DNA from: Actinomycetes bacterium
GTDB lineage: Bacteria; Actinomycetota; Coriobacteriia; Coriobacteriales; Eggerthellaceae
DNA: 10,897 nt
Reading direction: 5' to 3'
NCBI GenBank assembly: GCA_023395755.1
Contig: JAEWYG010000238.1
Location: forward strand, 1 to 10,897
Shown: one piece after another, positions 1 to 6,594 of the stretch
Layout of the letters: each line of letters starts with the position of its first letter
Numbering within the stretch: the stretch's first letter is position 1
The notes under the pieces: model-generated
The model's database searches: none
What the model was told of the DNA's origin: nothing
Seen by the model: only the letters and a program-made list of their open reading frames with translations
Made by a program: the position numbers and the translations under genes

Positions 1-476
1 GACGTAAACAACACGTAAGCAATATCGGTATCGCGCGCTTTTGCGCGTACCGCACGGAGATTCTCACTATCGATAGCGCTTTCGAACAACCGAACCGAGT
101 CAACCGTGTCGATATGAGACGGCAAACACTGCGCAGACTGCGCTGCGGCTTCATTAAAGACGACAAGGGGATCTCCTAAAGCACTACACAAGTTATGCAA
201 ACGTTCTTCTGGCATGGATGGATCAACGGGTACGTAATAGCTACCGGCATACAGAGTACCCAACATAATGGCAAGAGTTTGCGTGCTTTTCTCCATAAGC
301 ACCACCACGGGGCGTCCCGCAAACCCGCGAGAGACAAGCGCACTGCCAACCTTACGGCTCAGGTGCTGCAGGTGAGCGTATGTGCAGATGGTTGCGCCAT
401 CCACAACGGCGCTATGATCAGCTCGTAAGCACGCTGAAGCTTCCAAATATTCCAAAACGTTGCGCTTTTCGTGCAT
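1..476 (-). CDS. AMP-forming adenylating enzyme, DltA/NRPS A-domain-like (N-terminal part, cut by window edge)
   Basis: The reverse strand reads open from ATG at 476 to base 1 (158 full codons), and the rest of the gene lies outside the window. The protein begins MHEKRNVLEYLEAS, a start typical of DltA-like and amino-acid-adenylating enzymes. It then shows an A1-like stretch (TYAHLQHLS, about residues 32-40), a clear A2 core (LYAGSYYVPVDPSMPEERL, 75-93), and breaks off at DIAYVLFT (151-158), exactly where the phosphate-binding A3 motif should follow. The family activates a carboxylic or amino acid with ATP and loads it on a carrier protein; DltA uses D-alanine for teichoic acid. The start is supported by AAGGAG (488-483) six bases upstream. 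The substrate-specificity residues lie beyond the edge, so DltA versus another A-domain is undecided. Confidence 0.85.
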   Translation of the reverse strand, partial: MHEKRNVLEYLEASACLRADHSAVVDGATICTYAHLQHLSRKVGSALVSRGFAGRPVVVLMEKSTQTLAIMLGTLYAGSYYVPVDPSMPEERLHNLCSALGDPLVVFNEAAAQSAQCLPSHIDTVDSVRLFESAIDSENLRAVRAKARDTDIAYVLFT

Positions 477-561
477 GCCAGACTCCTTACCGGGTCGATT
501 CCTTGCATACAACTATGAAGCGTGAATATTCAGACATCCTGAAGCCAACCTTAACGTTTCT

Positions 562-621
562 TTAGGTTGTCGGCAGCCAGGCATCGCCTTCTACTCTTCC
601 ACTCAACAGGCGCACCCTCAT
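562..621 (-). CDS. Possible 19-aa leader peptide (speculative)
   Basis: ATG at 621-619 on the minus strand opens MRVRLLSGRVEGDAWLPTT and ends at TAA (564-562). A GCGAGG sequence lies seven bases upstream of the ATG. The peptide has three Arg and one Trp and resembles nothing I recognise. Support is its position inside a leader with alternative pairings and its start-site context; ORFs this short also arise by chance. Confidence 0.15.
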   Translation of the reverse strand: MRVRLLSGRVEGDAWLPTT

Positions 622-655
622 TAAGCAGCCTCGCAAAACAAAAACCTCTCTAAGG

Positions 656-684
656 TTGCCCTATTGTTTTACGAGCGCTAGAAT
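656..684 (+). promoter_or_regulatory. Candidate sigma-70-type promoter for the sulP gene
   Basis: TTGCCC (656-661) and TAGAAT (679-684) are separated by 17 bases, a good match to a housekeeping promoter (4/6 and 5/6). Transcription would start near 691, giving a leader of about 127 bases that carries the hairpin at 725-782. Confidence 0.45.
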
Positions 685-692
685 GAGTCATC

Positions 693-705
693 GTGTTATA
701 AACAC
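693..705. promoter_or_regulatory. 13-bp palindromic candidate operator
   Basis: GTGTTATAAACAC is a perfect inverted repeat: GTGTT and AACAC around a 3-base centre. It lies just after the predicted start site of the rightward promoter and covers a leftward -10-like TATAAC (700-695). A dimeric regulator bound here could control both divergent genes. I cannot assign it to a known regulator. Confidence 0.3.
695..700 (-). promoter_or_regulatory. Candidate leftward -10 element
   Basis: TATAAC on the minus strand matches the -10 consensus at 5 of 6 positions. A -35 element 17 bases upstream is weak (TTTATT, within the T-tract following the minus-strand hairpin). It would drive the adenylating-enzyme gene. 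Confidence 0.25.
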
Positions 706-711
706 CAAGTA

Positions 712-782
712 CAAAAGAATAAAAAATGCCTGCGTTCCGTCCGGCGCCTTACCCGGGCGGAACGTCCCGTTTAGCGGGCATT
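712..782 (-). terminator. Strong two-part hairpin with T-rich tail (intrinsic terminator on the minus strand)
   Basis: An outer stem pairs 725-732 with 775-782 (8 bp, one G-U). An inner stem pairs 733-744 with 753-764 (12 bp, one G-U or mismatch) around an 8-base loop, with a roughly 10-base bulge at 765-774. Read leftward, the structure is followed by TTTTTTATTCTTTT (724-711), the form of a Rho-independent terminator. No minus-strand gene lies upstream of it, so it may block antisense transcription from within sulP. Read rightward, it sits in the sulP leader and lacks a T-tail, so there it could be a structural or regulatory leader element. Confidence 0.5.
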
Positions 783-817
783 GTTAAACGAAATCCCACG
801 ACCCCAAAGAATAGACC

Positions 818-2491
818 ATGCAACACGACAAAATTAAACCCATACTGTTCAGCATCATCAGGCACTCCAGCAAAGAGGAGCTCAAGAGGCAACTACCCAA
901 AGACATCATTTCAGGCGTCATGGTAGCGGTAGTAGCCTTACCGCTTTCCATAGCACTCGCCATCGCTTCGGGAGTAAGCCCCGAACAAGGCCTCTATACC
1001 GCTATCGTTGCAGGGTTTTTAATTGCCTTCCTTGGTGGAAGCCGCGTGCAAATATCCGGACCCACCGCTGCATTTGCCACTATCGTAGCAGGCATTGTCG
1101 CCACCGATGGAATGGAGGGGCTTGTTGCAGCCACTCTCATTGCTGGTGTCTTGCTTATGGTGATGGGGTTTTTAAGGCTTGGGGCCATTATTCGCTTCGT
1201 CCCTTACACTATTACCATCGGCTTTACTGCGGGCATCGCGGTAACCCTCGTTGTCGGGCAAATGAAAGACTTCCTGGGCCTCACCTTTCCCTCAGGCACT
1301 GCTACCGTAGAAACCATGGATAAGCTACAAGCAGTCGCCCTCAATGTTGGCACCGTAAACTGGCAGGCATTTCTCGTGGGCGCACTGTGCCTTGCTATCC
1401 TTTTCGTTTGGCCGAAGATAAACAGCAAAATTCCTGGTTCGCTCGTAGCCCTTATTGCTGGAATAGCCCTGGTGAACATCTTCGGAATACAAGTGAGCAC
1501 CATTGGAGACCTCTACACCATCAACAGCGCACTGCCAACGATTCATATCCCCCAACTTAGTATCGAGCTCTTCCGAGAGCAATTAGCTAACGGCATAACT
1601 ATCGCAATTCTGGCCGCCATCGAATCACTGCTATCCTGCGTTGTGGCTGACAGCATGATAAGCGCACACCATCGCAGCAACATGGAACTCGTGGCTCAAG
1701 GAGTAGGCAATATCGCGTCCGTACTATTCGGCGGCATACCAGCAACAGGTGCCATTGCCCGCACTGCTGCAAACGTTAAAAATGGCGGTCGAACCCCTAT
1801 TGCCGGCATGGTTCATGCGGTAACCCTCCTTCTTGTTCTGGCGTTTCTCATGCCTTATGCTGCTCTTATTCCCATGCCCACCATTGCAGCCATTCTTTTG
1901 CATGTTGCCTACAACATGTCGGGCTGGCGCAGCTTCGTACATCTATGCAAGACAGCCTCCAAGGGGGCGGTTGCCACCCTGCTGCTTACCTTTGCGTTAA
2001 CCGTGGTCTTCGATCTGGTTGTTGCCATTGCTGTTGGTATGCTCATTGCCGTAGTGCTCTTTATGAAGATGGTAAGCGAGGAAACCGAGGTTAAGGGCTG
2101 GAAATATTACGGAGACGAAAATTCTGAGGTTACCCATCTGCGCGAACTTCCTGAAAGTGTACGCGTATACGAAATAAACGGCCCATTGTTTTTTGGTATG
2201 GCAGATCGTATCGCGAGCATTTCGGTAAAGTCTTTCACCAAATATCTCATCATCCGCATGCGCGGCGTACCTTCACTTGATGCAACCGCAATGAACGCCT
2301 TAGAGAACCTTTACGCGTACTGCCAAGAAAACGGTGTTAGTCTCATTTTTTCACACGCCAACGAACAGCCTATGAAGGTCATGCAGCGCGCAGGTTTCGT
2401 AGACTTGGTAGGCGAAGAGCATTTCCGCACAAGTATCGACGACGCCATAGCCCATGCCCGCCAACTGCTTGAAGAAGAGAAAACATCGTAA
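818..2491 (+). CDS. SulP-family anion transporter with C-terminal STAS domain
   Basis: The 557-aa length and architecture fit bacterial SulP (SLC26-type) permeases. A short cytoplasmic N-terminus leads into a hydrophobic transporter core from about residue 28 to 430. The core contains the family segment QISGPTAAF (78-86) and, later, the GGIPATGAIARTAANV stretch. A STAS domain follows from about 447 to 550, starting SVRVYEINGPLFFG and including VPSLDAT (485-490). Family members carry sulfate, bicarbonate or dicarboxylates, often with Na+ or H+; the substrate cannot be read from sequence alone. ATG 818 is the first in-frame start after a TAG at 812-814, but its ribosome binding site is weak (AAAGA). 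The next gene is an NhaC-type antiporter in the same direction 147 bases on, suggesting linked ion cycling. Confidence 0.93.
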   Translation: MQHDKIKPILFSIIRHSSKEELKRQLPKDIISGVMVAVVALPLSIALAIASGVSPEQGLYTAIVAGFLIAFLGGSRVQISGPTAAFATIVAGIVATDGMEGLVAATLIAGVLLMVMGFLRLGAIIRFVPYTITIGFTAGIAVTLVVGQMKDFLGLTFPSGTATVETMDKLQAVALNVGTVNWQAFLVGALCLAILFVWPKINSKIPGSLVALIAGIALVNIFGIQVSTIGDLYTINSALPTIHIPQLSIELFREQLANGITIAILAAIESLLSCVVADSMISAHHRSNMELVAQGVGNIASVLFGGIPATGAIARTAANVKNGGRTPIAGMVHAVTLLLVLAFLMPYAALIPMPTIAAILLHVAYNMSGWRSFVHLCKTASKGAVATLLLTFALTVVFDLVVAIAVGMLIAVVLFMKMVSEETEVKGWKYYGDENSEVTHLRELPESVRVYEINGPLFFGMADRIASISVKSFTKYLIIRMRGVPSLDATAMNALENLYAYCQENGVSLIFSHANEQPMKVMQRAGFVDLVGEEHFRTSIDDAIAHARQLLEEEKTS

Positions 2492-2638
2492 GCAGAGACA
2501 TGACCAATCATTGAAATTCACTCTGCCAATCCGACAGCATGTTAGTGACACAAGCATCGCAATTTTGATTGATGCGGTATCATATGCAGCGCTCATATCA
2601 TCGCACGGACGAAGAAGTGTCAAAAAAGGGATTTGACT

Positions 2639-3988
2639 GTGAACGAAAATACCATGGATGTTTCCGATAAGAACGTTCCTCAAAAAGGTAACGTCGCGGC
2701 GCTATTACCTATTGGGGTGTTTCTTGTACTCTATCTAGGGCTTGGCATCCTGTTCGAATATGGCCTTGGTATTTCCATGGGGTTTTATAGCATTCCCATC
2801 GTCGTCGTATTCCTCGCTGCTCTTTTGGTAGCGCTCGTTCAAAACCGCAAGCTTTCTTTTGACGATAAACTCGCTGTTATGGGCCGCGGTATGGGCGATA
2901 AGACCATTGTTACCATGGTACTTATTTTTATGGTAGCTGGAATCTTTGTGGGAACCGTGGGCCGCGATAGTGCCGAGAGCGTGGCTTATCTTTTACTCTC
3001 TGCCGTACCGGTACCATTCGCCGTAGCGATATTGTTTGTAGTAAGCTGCCTCGTGTCGCTCTCTATGGGCACCTCAGTCGGCACCATCACCCTTATCACT
3101 CCTATCGCCGTAGCGGTATCGTCTGCATCAGGGTTCGAACTGCCGTTATGTATTGCTTCAGTTATGGGTGGTGCCATGTTCGGAGACAATCTTTCCTTCA
3201 TTTCCGACACCACTATCGCCGCCTGTCAAGGGCAGGGTTGCGCAATGAAGGACAAGTTTCGAGAAAACTTCAAAATAGCTCTACCAGCAGCTCTTGTTAC
3301 CCTCGTCATTATACTTACCCTATCGTTTAGAGCCGATTTCGGTCAAAGTGTGAATCATGACTATAATCTCATTCAGCTCATCCCTTATCTTATTGTGCTT
3401 GTTGGAGGTATTGCAGGCATCAATGTGTTCGTCGTACTTTTGCTAGGAATCGTATCCGGCTCTTTCATTATGATAGCAACCGGAGCAACCCCGCCCACCG
3501 ATCTCCTCGCCAACATGGGCACGGGCGCTGCAGGCATGTTCGAAACCACTATGGTCGCTCTGCTCGTATCTGCCATTTGCGCGCTCATACGCGAGCATGG
3601 CGGATTCATCGCGCTGCTTAACGGCATTAAGAGCCTCTTCAAAAGCCGAAAAGGTGGACAGCTCGGCATGGGATTACTGGTAGGTGCCCTAGATATTGCC
3701 ACCGCAAACAATACCGTAGCTATCGTTATTTCCAACCCCATTGCTGCAGATATGGCAAAAACCTACGGCATATCCAAGCGAAAAACAGCATCCTTACTCG
3801 ACACGTTCTCCTGTGTGTTTCAGGGCATTCTTCCCTACGGCGCGCAAATGCTTGTCGCCCTATCGGCGGCAGCAGAACTGGGCTTTACCGTATCGGCATT
3901 TCAGATTATTCCGTTTTTGTTCTATCCGTTCCTGCTATTAATAAGCTCGCTCGTGTTTATTTTTCTCATCCCCGACAAACAAAAATAG
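2639..3988 (+). CDS. NhaC-family Na+/H+ antiporter
   Basis: This integral membrane protein has roughly ten or more hydrophobic segments. It carries the family's conserved blocks: SMGTSVGTITLITPIAV (about residues 142-158) and GGAMFGDNLSFISDTTIAA (177-195), followed by a hydrophilic KDKFREN stretch. NhaC-type carriers exchange Na+ for H+ and help with pH and sodium balance; some relatives exchange organic acids or amines, so exact ions are inferred. The start is uncertain. TTG at 2633 is in frame but only two bases from AAGGG (2626-2630), whereas GTG at 2639 has an eight-base spacing and gives 449 aa; I prefer GTG. It probably shares a transcript with the upstream SulP gene, since I see no clear terminator in the gap. 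Confidence 0.9.
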   Translation: MNENTMDVSDKNVPQKGNVAALLPIGVFLVLYLGLGILFEYGLGISMGFYSIPIVVVFLAALLVALVQNRKLSFDDKLAVMGRGMGDKTIVTMVLIFMVAGIFVGTVGRDSAESVAYLLLSAVPVPFAVAILFVVSCLVSLSMGTSVGTITLITPIAVAVSSASGFELPLCIASVMGGAMFGDNLSFISDTTIAACQGQGCAMKDKFRENFKIALPAALVTLVIILTLSFRADFGQSVNHDYNLIQLIPYLIVLVGGIAGINVFVVLLLGIVSGSFIMIATGATPPTDLLANMGTGAAGMFETTMVALLVSAICALIREHGGFIALLNGIKSLFKSRKGGQLGMGLLVGALDIATANNTVAIVISNPIAADMAKTYGISKRKTASLLDTFSCVFQGILPYGAQMLVALSAAAELGFTVSAFQIIPFLFYPFLLLISSLVFIFLIPDKQK

Positions 3989-4006
3989 ACATACACGTTC
4001 GCACTT

Positions 4007-4048
4007 CTTCGAGCATTCAAGCATATGCCTACGATTGAATGCTCGAAG
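4007..4048. terminator. Perfect 14-bp inverted repeat between convergent genes
   Basis: CTTCGAGCATTCAA (4007-4020) is perfectly complementary to TTGAATGCTCGAAG (4035-4048) across a 14-base loop that contains the palindrome GCATATGC. It lies 18 bases after the antiporter stop and 29 bases beyond the phosphatase stop. That position fits a bidirectional terminator for two converging genes, although neither side has a T-run. Confidence 0.6.
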
Positions 4049-4077
4049 GTAACAGCAATCGACGCTCGAGCGAAACG

Positions 4078-6033
4078 CTATCGGATCACTTCAGCAATAA
4101 TGCCATCCCGATAGGCCTCAAGCAGCTTGCTCAGGTCGTCTATCTGCCGCTTTAGCAACTCGCCTGTATCGGTATCCGCCACGAGCGTGCGTCTCTCCAC
4201 ACGTTCGACAACACGCCTCGACGAATGTATATCCAGTTCACCTTCCACCGCAGCACGAGTTGATTCGAGCGGTTCATGCGCCGCCAGAACAAAACCGTAA
4301 GAGTTACTGATAAGCGTGTATCCAGCAATACCCGTAGTAGGTTGGTACGCCTTCGAGAAACCACCATCGATAGTGAGCACGCGGCCCCCACACTTCACCG
4401 GGTCTTCACCATCCTTTACCTTCACCGGCACATGTCCACACACGATGCGCGATGTCTCGGGGTCAAGCCCGAAATCCTCAAAAATGCCAGCGAGCACGTT
4501 TTCGTCATCAAGGAATGAGTAAAACGGATTTTTAACTTCTTTGCGTGCTTCCTTTTCCGCGATAAGGTACAGTTCAAAGGTGGCCATCTTGCTCTTCGCA
4601 AACAACGGAGAGCCCTCCCCAAGCCACAGGTACCACATAAGATCACGACCCCGCTTGGCCCTTTCAAGATCGGAATCAAAGAACCCCGCACGCACATAGC
4701 GCTCCATCACATCATAGAGCGCACGTCCCCGATACTTCTCGCCGAAAACGTCCACCTCTTTGAGGGAACCATCAGTATTCAATGGCACGCACGCGTGAAA
4801 GAGCAGACTACCGTTGTGTACCTTATAAAGGCTCCCCGACTCCAAGAAGAACCGCATATGGCGTTGCAGCTTTTCACAACCCATGAACGCCTGCTCGAGG
4901 CGCTGCATCACTTCTTCTTCCTCGGCGGTAAGTCGATAGGGATCCGCTGGGTCCACCGTGGGGAAAACCTTGTCGGTTAACTCATAATCGACACCATCCA
5001 CACATACGGTTCCCTCTGCATAATCGATACAATGCAACAGCTTACGATCGCTCAATCCGAAGCTAGGGTTCTCGTCAATGAGAGCTGCCTCTACCTTAAA
5101 CTGAATGATAGCCATGGCTTTCTGTATCTTAATATTTATTTCTAGTTCTTGTGGCGAAAGATCGGGGTTGCCCTTGAGTCCAAAAGCAACACAAGGATCG
5201 TCGCGGTAAGCATCCAGCGCAAACGATGCCAGAGGCAAAATGTTAATGCCGTAGGCGTCTTCTAAAATGGAAAGGTTGCCATAACGCGCACAGTTACGCA
5301 CAACATGGGCGATACACCCACGTTGTCCCAAAGAGGCACCCATCCATACGATATCATGATTGCCCCATTGAATGTCGAGGGAGTGATAATCCGCGAGCGT
5401 ATCCATGATAATATCGGGGTGCGGACCACGGTCGTAGATGTCTCCAACAATATGAAGACGATCGATAGCCAAACGCTGAATAAGCAAACACAACGCCTCG
5501 ATAAGCGCGCCACCACGATCAGTGCGAATAACAGCAGCAATGATGGCAGCGTAGTACGCCTCCTTATCTACGCCATGACGATCTTCCGTCATAAGTTCTT
5601 CGATGATGTATGCGAAATCTTTCGGCAACGCACGACGAACTCGGGAGCGCGTGTACTTTCGGGCTGCGCGCTTGCATACCGCCACAAGGCGCGGCAAGGT
5701 AACCGCATACCAACTCTCTGGATCATCTAGCTGGGATAAAACTAAATCCATTTTTTCGCGTGGATAGTAAATGAGTGTGGCTAGCGAGCGCTTTTCTTCC
5801 TTGCTCAGATTATCACCGAACACGTCGTCTATCTTGAGCCGGATAGAGCCTGAACCATTTCTTAGAATATGGGAAAATGCCTCATATTCACCGTGGATAT
5901 CTGAAGCAAAAAACTCCGTGCCCTTGGGAAGATTCAGTACGGCGCTCAGGTTAATGATTTCTGCTGAAGCCTTGGCCGCAGAGGGAAACGATCGAGAAAG
6001 TAGTTCCAAATATCGCAACTCCATCGCGTCCAT
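4078..6033 (-). CDS. fbp: Fructose-1,6-bisphosphatase, class III
   Basis: The 651-aa protein matches the large Firmicutes-type class III enzyme (B. subtilis Fbp is of similar size). This enzyme hydrolyses fructose 1,6-bisphosphate to fructose 6-phosphate in gluconeogenesis and is usually Mn2+-dependent and cytosolic. It shows the metallophosphatase signature spread as in this class: SDIHGEY (44-50, Asp45 and His47), GDIYDRGP (197-204), GNHD (224-227), and GHVPVK (533-538) followed by TIDGG (554-558). The long segment between the GNHD and GHVP motifs is normal for the class. ATG 6033 has an excellent AAGGAGG (6046-6040) six bases upstream. It lies 67 bases downstream of the ArsC-like gene on the same strand and may also have its own promoter. 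It converges with the antiporter gene. Confidence 0.96.
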   Translation of the reverse strand: MDAMELRYLELLSRSFPSAAKASAEIINLSAVLNLPKGTEFFASDIHGEYEAFSHILRNGSGSIRLKIDDVFGDNLSKEEKRSLATLIYYPREKMDLVLSQLDDPESWYAVTLPRLVAVCKRAARKYTRSRVRRALPKDFAYIIEELMTEDRHGVDKEAYYAAIIAAVIRTDRGGALIEALCLLIQRLAIDRLHIVGDIYDRGPHPDIIMDTLADYHSLDIQWGNHDIVWMGASLGQRGCIAHVVRNCARYGNLSILEDAYGINILPLASFALDAYRDDPCVAFGLKGNPDLSPQELEINIKIQKAMAIIQFKVEAALIDENPSFGLSDRKLLHCIDYAEGTVCVDGVDYELTDKVFPTVDPADPYRLTAEEEEVMQRLEQAFMGCEKLQRHMRFFLESGSLYKVHNGSLLFHACVPLNTDGSLKEVDVFGEKYRGRALYDVMERYVRAGFFDSDLERAKRGRDLMWYLWLGEGSPLFAKSKMATFELYLIAEKEARKEVKNPFYSFLDDENVLAGIFEDFGLDPETSRIVCGHVPVKVKDGEDPVKCGGRVLTIDGGFSKAYQPTTGIAGYTLISNSYGFVLAAHEPLESTRAAVEGELDIHSSRRVVERVERRTLVADTDTGELLKRQIDDLSKLLEAYRDGIIAEVIR

Positions 6034-6053
6034 ATCAAGCCTCCTTGTAAGAT

Positions 6054-6082
6054 CTTATAAGTCGGCACTCATTTTACCTTAA
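6054..6082 (-). promoter_or_regulatory. Candidate promoter for fbp
   Basis: Reading the minus strand, TTAAGG (6082-6077) and TATAAG (6059-6054) are 17 bases apart. The -10 is good (5/6) and the -35 weak (3/6). The start site would fall near 6047, directly before the ribosome binding site, giving a very short leader. Confidence 0.35.
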
Positions 6083-6100
6083 CCATCCGATCACAATTAC

Positions 6101-6442
6101 TTATTCCCACGTTTTCCAGGCTTCGGGGGCGTATCCAACCGTTGCTTGCTTACCATTGCGCACCACTGGCTCAACCAGAACGTGCTGATTTTCCAAAACC
6201 TTGTCAAACTTTTGATCGGCGGACAAATACGTAAGTAAGGCTACTAAATCTGCATCTTTAGCTTTGGGGTCGATCAGCTGGTCTATTCCTCCCATTGCTC
6301 GACAGACCGATTCAAGTTCTCCCTTACTCATGCCTTTCTCTTTTAAATCGATAAACTGGAATTTCACCCGTCGTTCCTTAAAATATCGCTGAGCCTTCTT
6401 TGTGTCGAAACTCTTTTTCGTTCCAAACACCTGAATATTCAT
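6101..6442 (-). CDS. ArsC/Spx-like small thioredoxin-fold protein, redox Cys position occupied by Ser
   Basis: The 113-aa protein has the length and outline of the arsenate reductase/Spx/YffB family. It opens MNIQVFGTKKSFDTKKAQRY, continues with the helix and IDLKEKGMSKGELESV region, then a GGIDQLID stretch, and ends in VEPVVRNGKQATVGYAPEAWKTW, the typical C-terminal loop (PVVR, VGY). In this family the residue before the DT(x)KKA helix region is usually the redox Cys. Here codon 11 is AGT (Ser), one base from a Cys codon, and the only Cys (in ESVCRAMGG) is elsewhere. Arsenate or disulfide reduction by the standard mechanism is therefore doubtful. ATG 6442 has GGAAGG (6457-6452) nine bases upstream. 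It is followed by fbp on the same strand and is divergent from tex. Confidence 0.85.
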   Translation of the reverse strand: MNIQVFGTKKSFDTKKAQRYFKERRVKFQFIDLKEKGMSKGELESVCRAMGGIDQLIDPKAKDADLVALLTYLSADQKFDKVLENQHVLVEPVVRNGKQATVGYAPEAWKTWE

Positions 6443-6586
6443 ATAGTTCTGCCTTCCGCACTATCACTGTTTTCATTATCTTTATTGTAAATGAAGACAC
6501 CCTAACCTTCTCGGAACATTGTCACCGCCAGTCCGAACGGCAGCTTTACCATCAGAAGGTCACTTCGAGAGCTGCTTTCGGTCGCG

Positions 6587-6592
6587 TATAAT
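6587..6592 (+). promoter_or_regulatory. Perfect TATAAT -10 element immediately before tex
   Basis: TATAAT is an exact -10 consensus, ending two bases before the farthest upstream in-frame start (GTG 6595). The matching -35 region (TTCGAG, 6564-6569) is poor. If used, the start site would be near 6599, inside the longest reading frame. Confidence 0.35.
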
Positions 6593-6594
6593 GG

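Larger units (their letters stand above)
477..688 (-). promoter_or_regulatory. Structured 5' leader of the adenylating-enzyme gene, with possible leader ORF
   Basis: If transcription starts near the -10-like TATAAC at 700-695, the message has a leader of about 210 bases. Reading the minus strand, GGCAACCTTA (660-651) can pair with TAAGGTTGGC (553-544) with one mismatch. The same 3' segment can instead pair with the nearer CAACCTAA (570-563), allowing one bulged base. Between the two lies ATG (621-619), preceded by GCGAGG, opening a 19-codon frame MRVRLLSGRVEGDAWLPTT whose stop (564-562) sits inside the near pairing element. Alternative pairing around a short ORF resembles attenuation or translational control. 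I see no T-run terminator after the pairing segments, so the mechanism is inference only. Confidence 0.3.

Noticed and set aside
195..565. Plus-strand ORFs of 77 and 61 aa at the left end
   Set aside because: They lie mostly antisense to the well-supported adenylating-enzyme frame, have no ribosome binding site and resemble no family.
726..926. Plus-strand 66-aa ORF overlapping the sulP start
   Set aside because: It begins inside the hairpin at 725-782, lacks a ribosome binding site, and its second half is out of frame with sulP.
2554..2575. Small hairpin in the sulP-antiporter gap (GCAT and CAAT pairing with ATTGATGC, two bulged bases)
   Set aside because: The stem is short and bulged and no T-run follows, so it is not convincing as a terminator or operator.
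2454..2636. 60-aa ORF bridging sulP and the antiporter gene, ending at 2636
   Set aside because: It starts inside sulP in another frame and has no ribosome binding site or recognisable domain. The stop overlapping TTG 2633 looks coincidental.
5305..5730. 141-aa plus-strand ORF antisense to fbp
   Set aside because: It is a shadow of a strongly conserved coding frame, with no ribosome binding site or recognisable domain.
6400..6591. 63-aa plus-strand ORF in the ArsC-like/tex divergent region
   Set aside because: It starts antisense to the ArsC-like gene, has no ribosome binding site, and ends in the TATAAT element.
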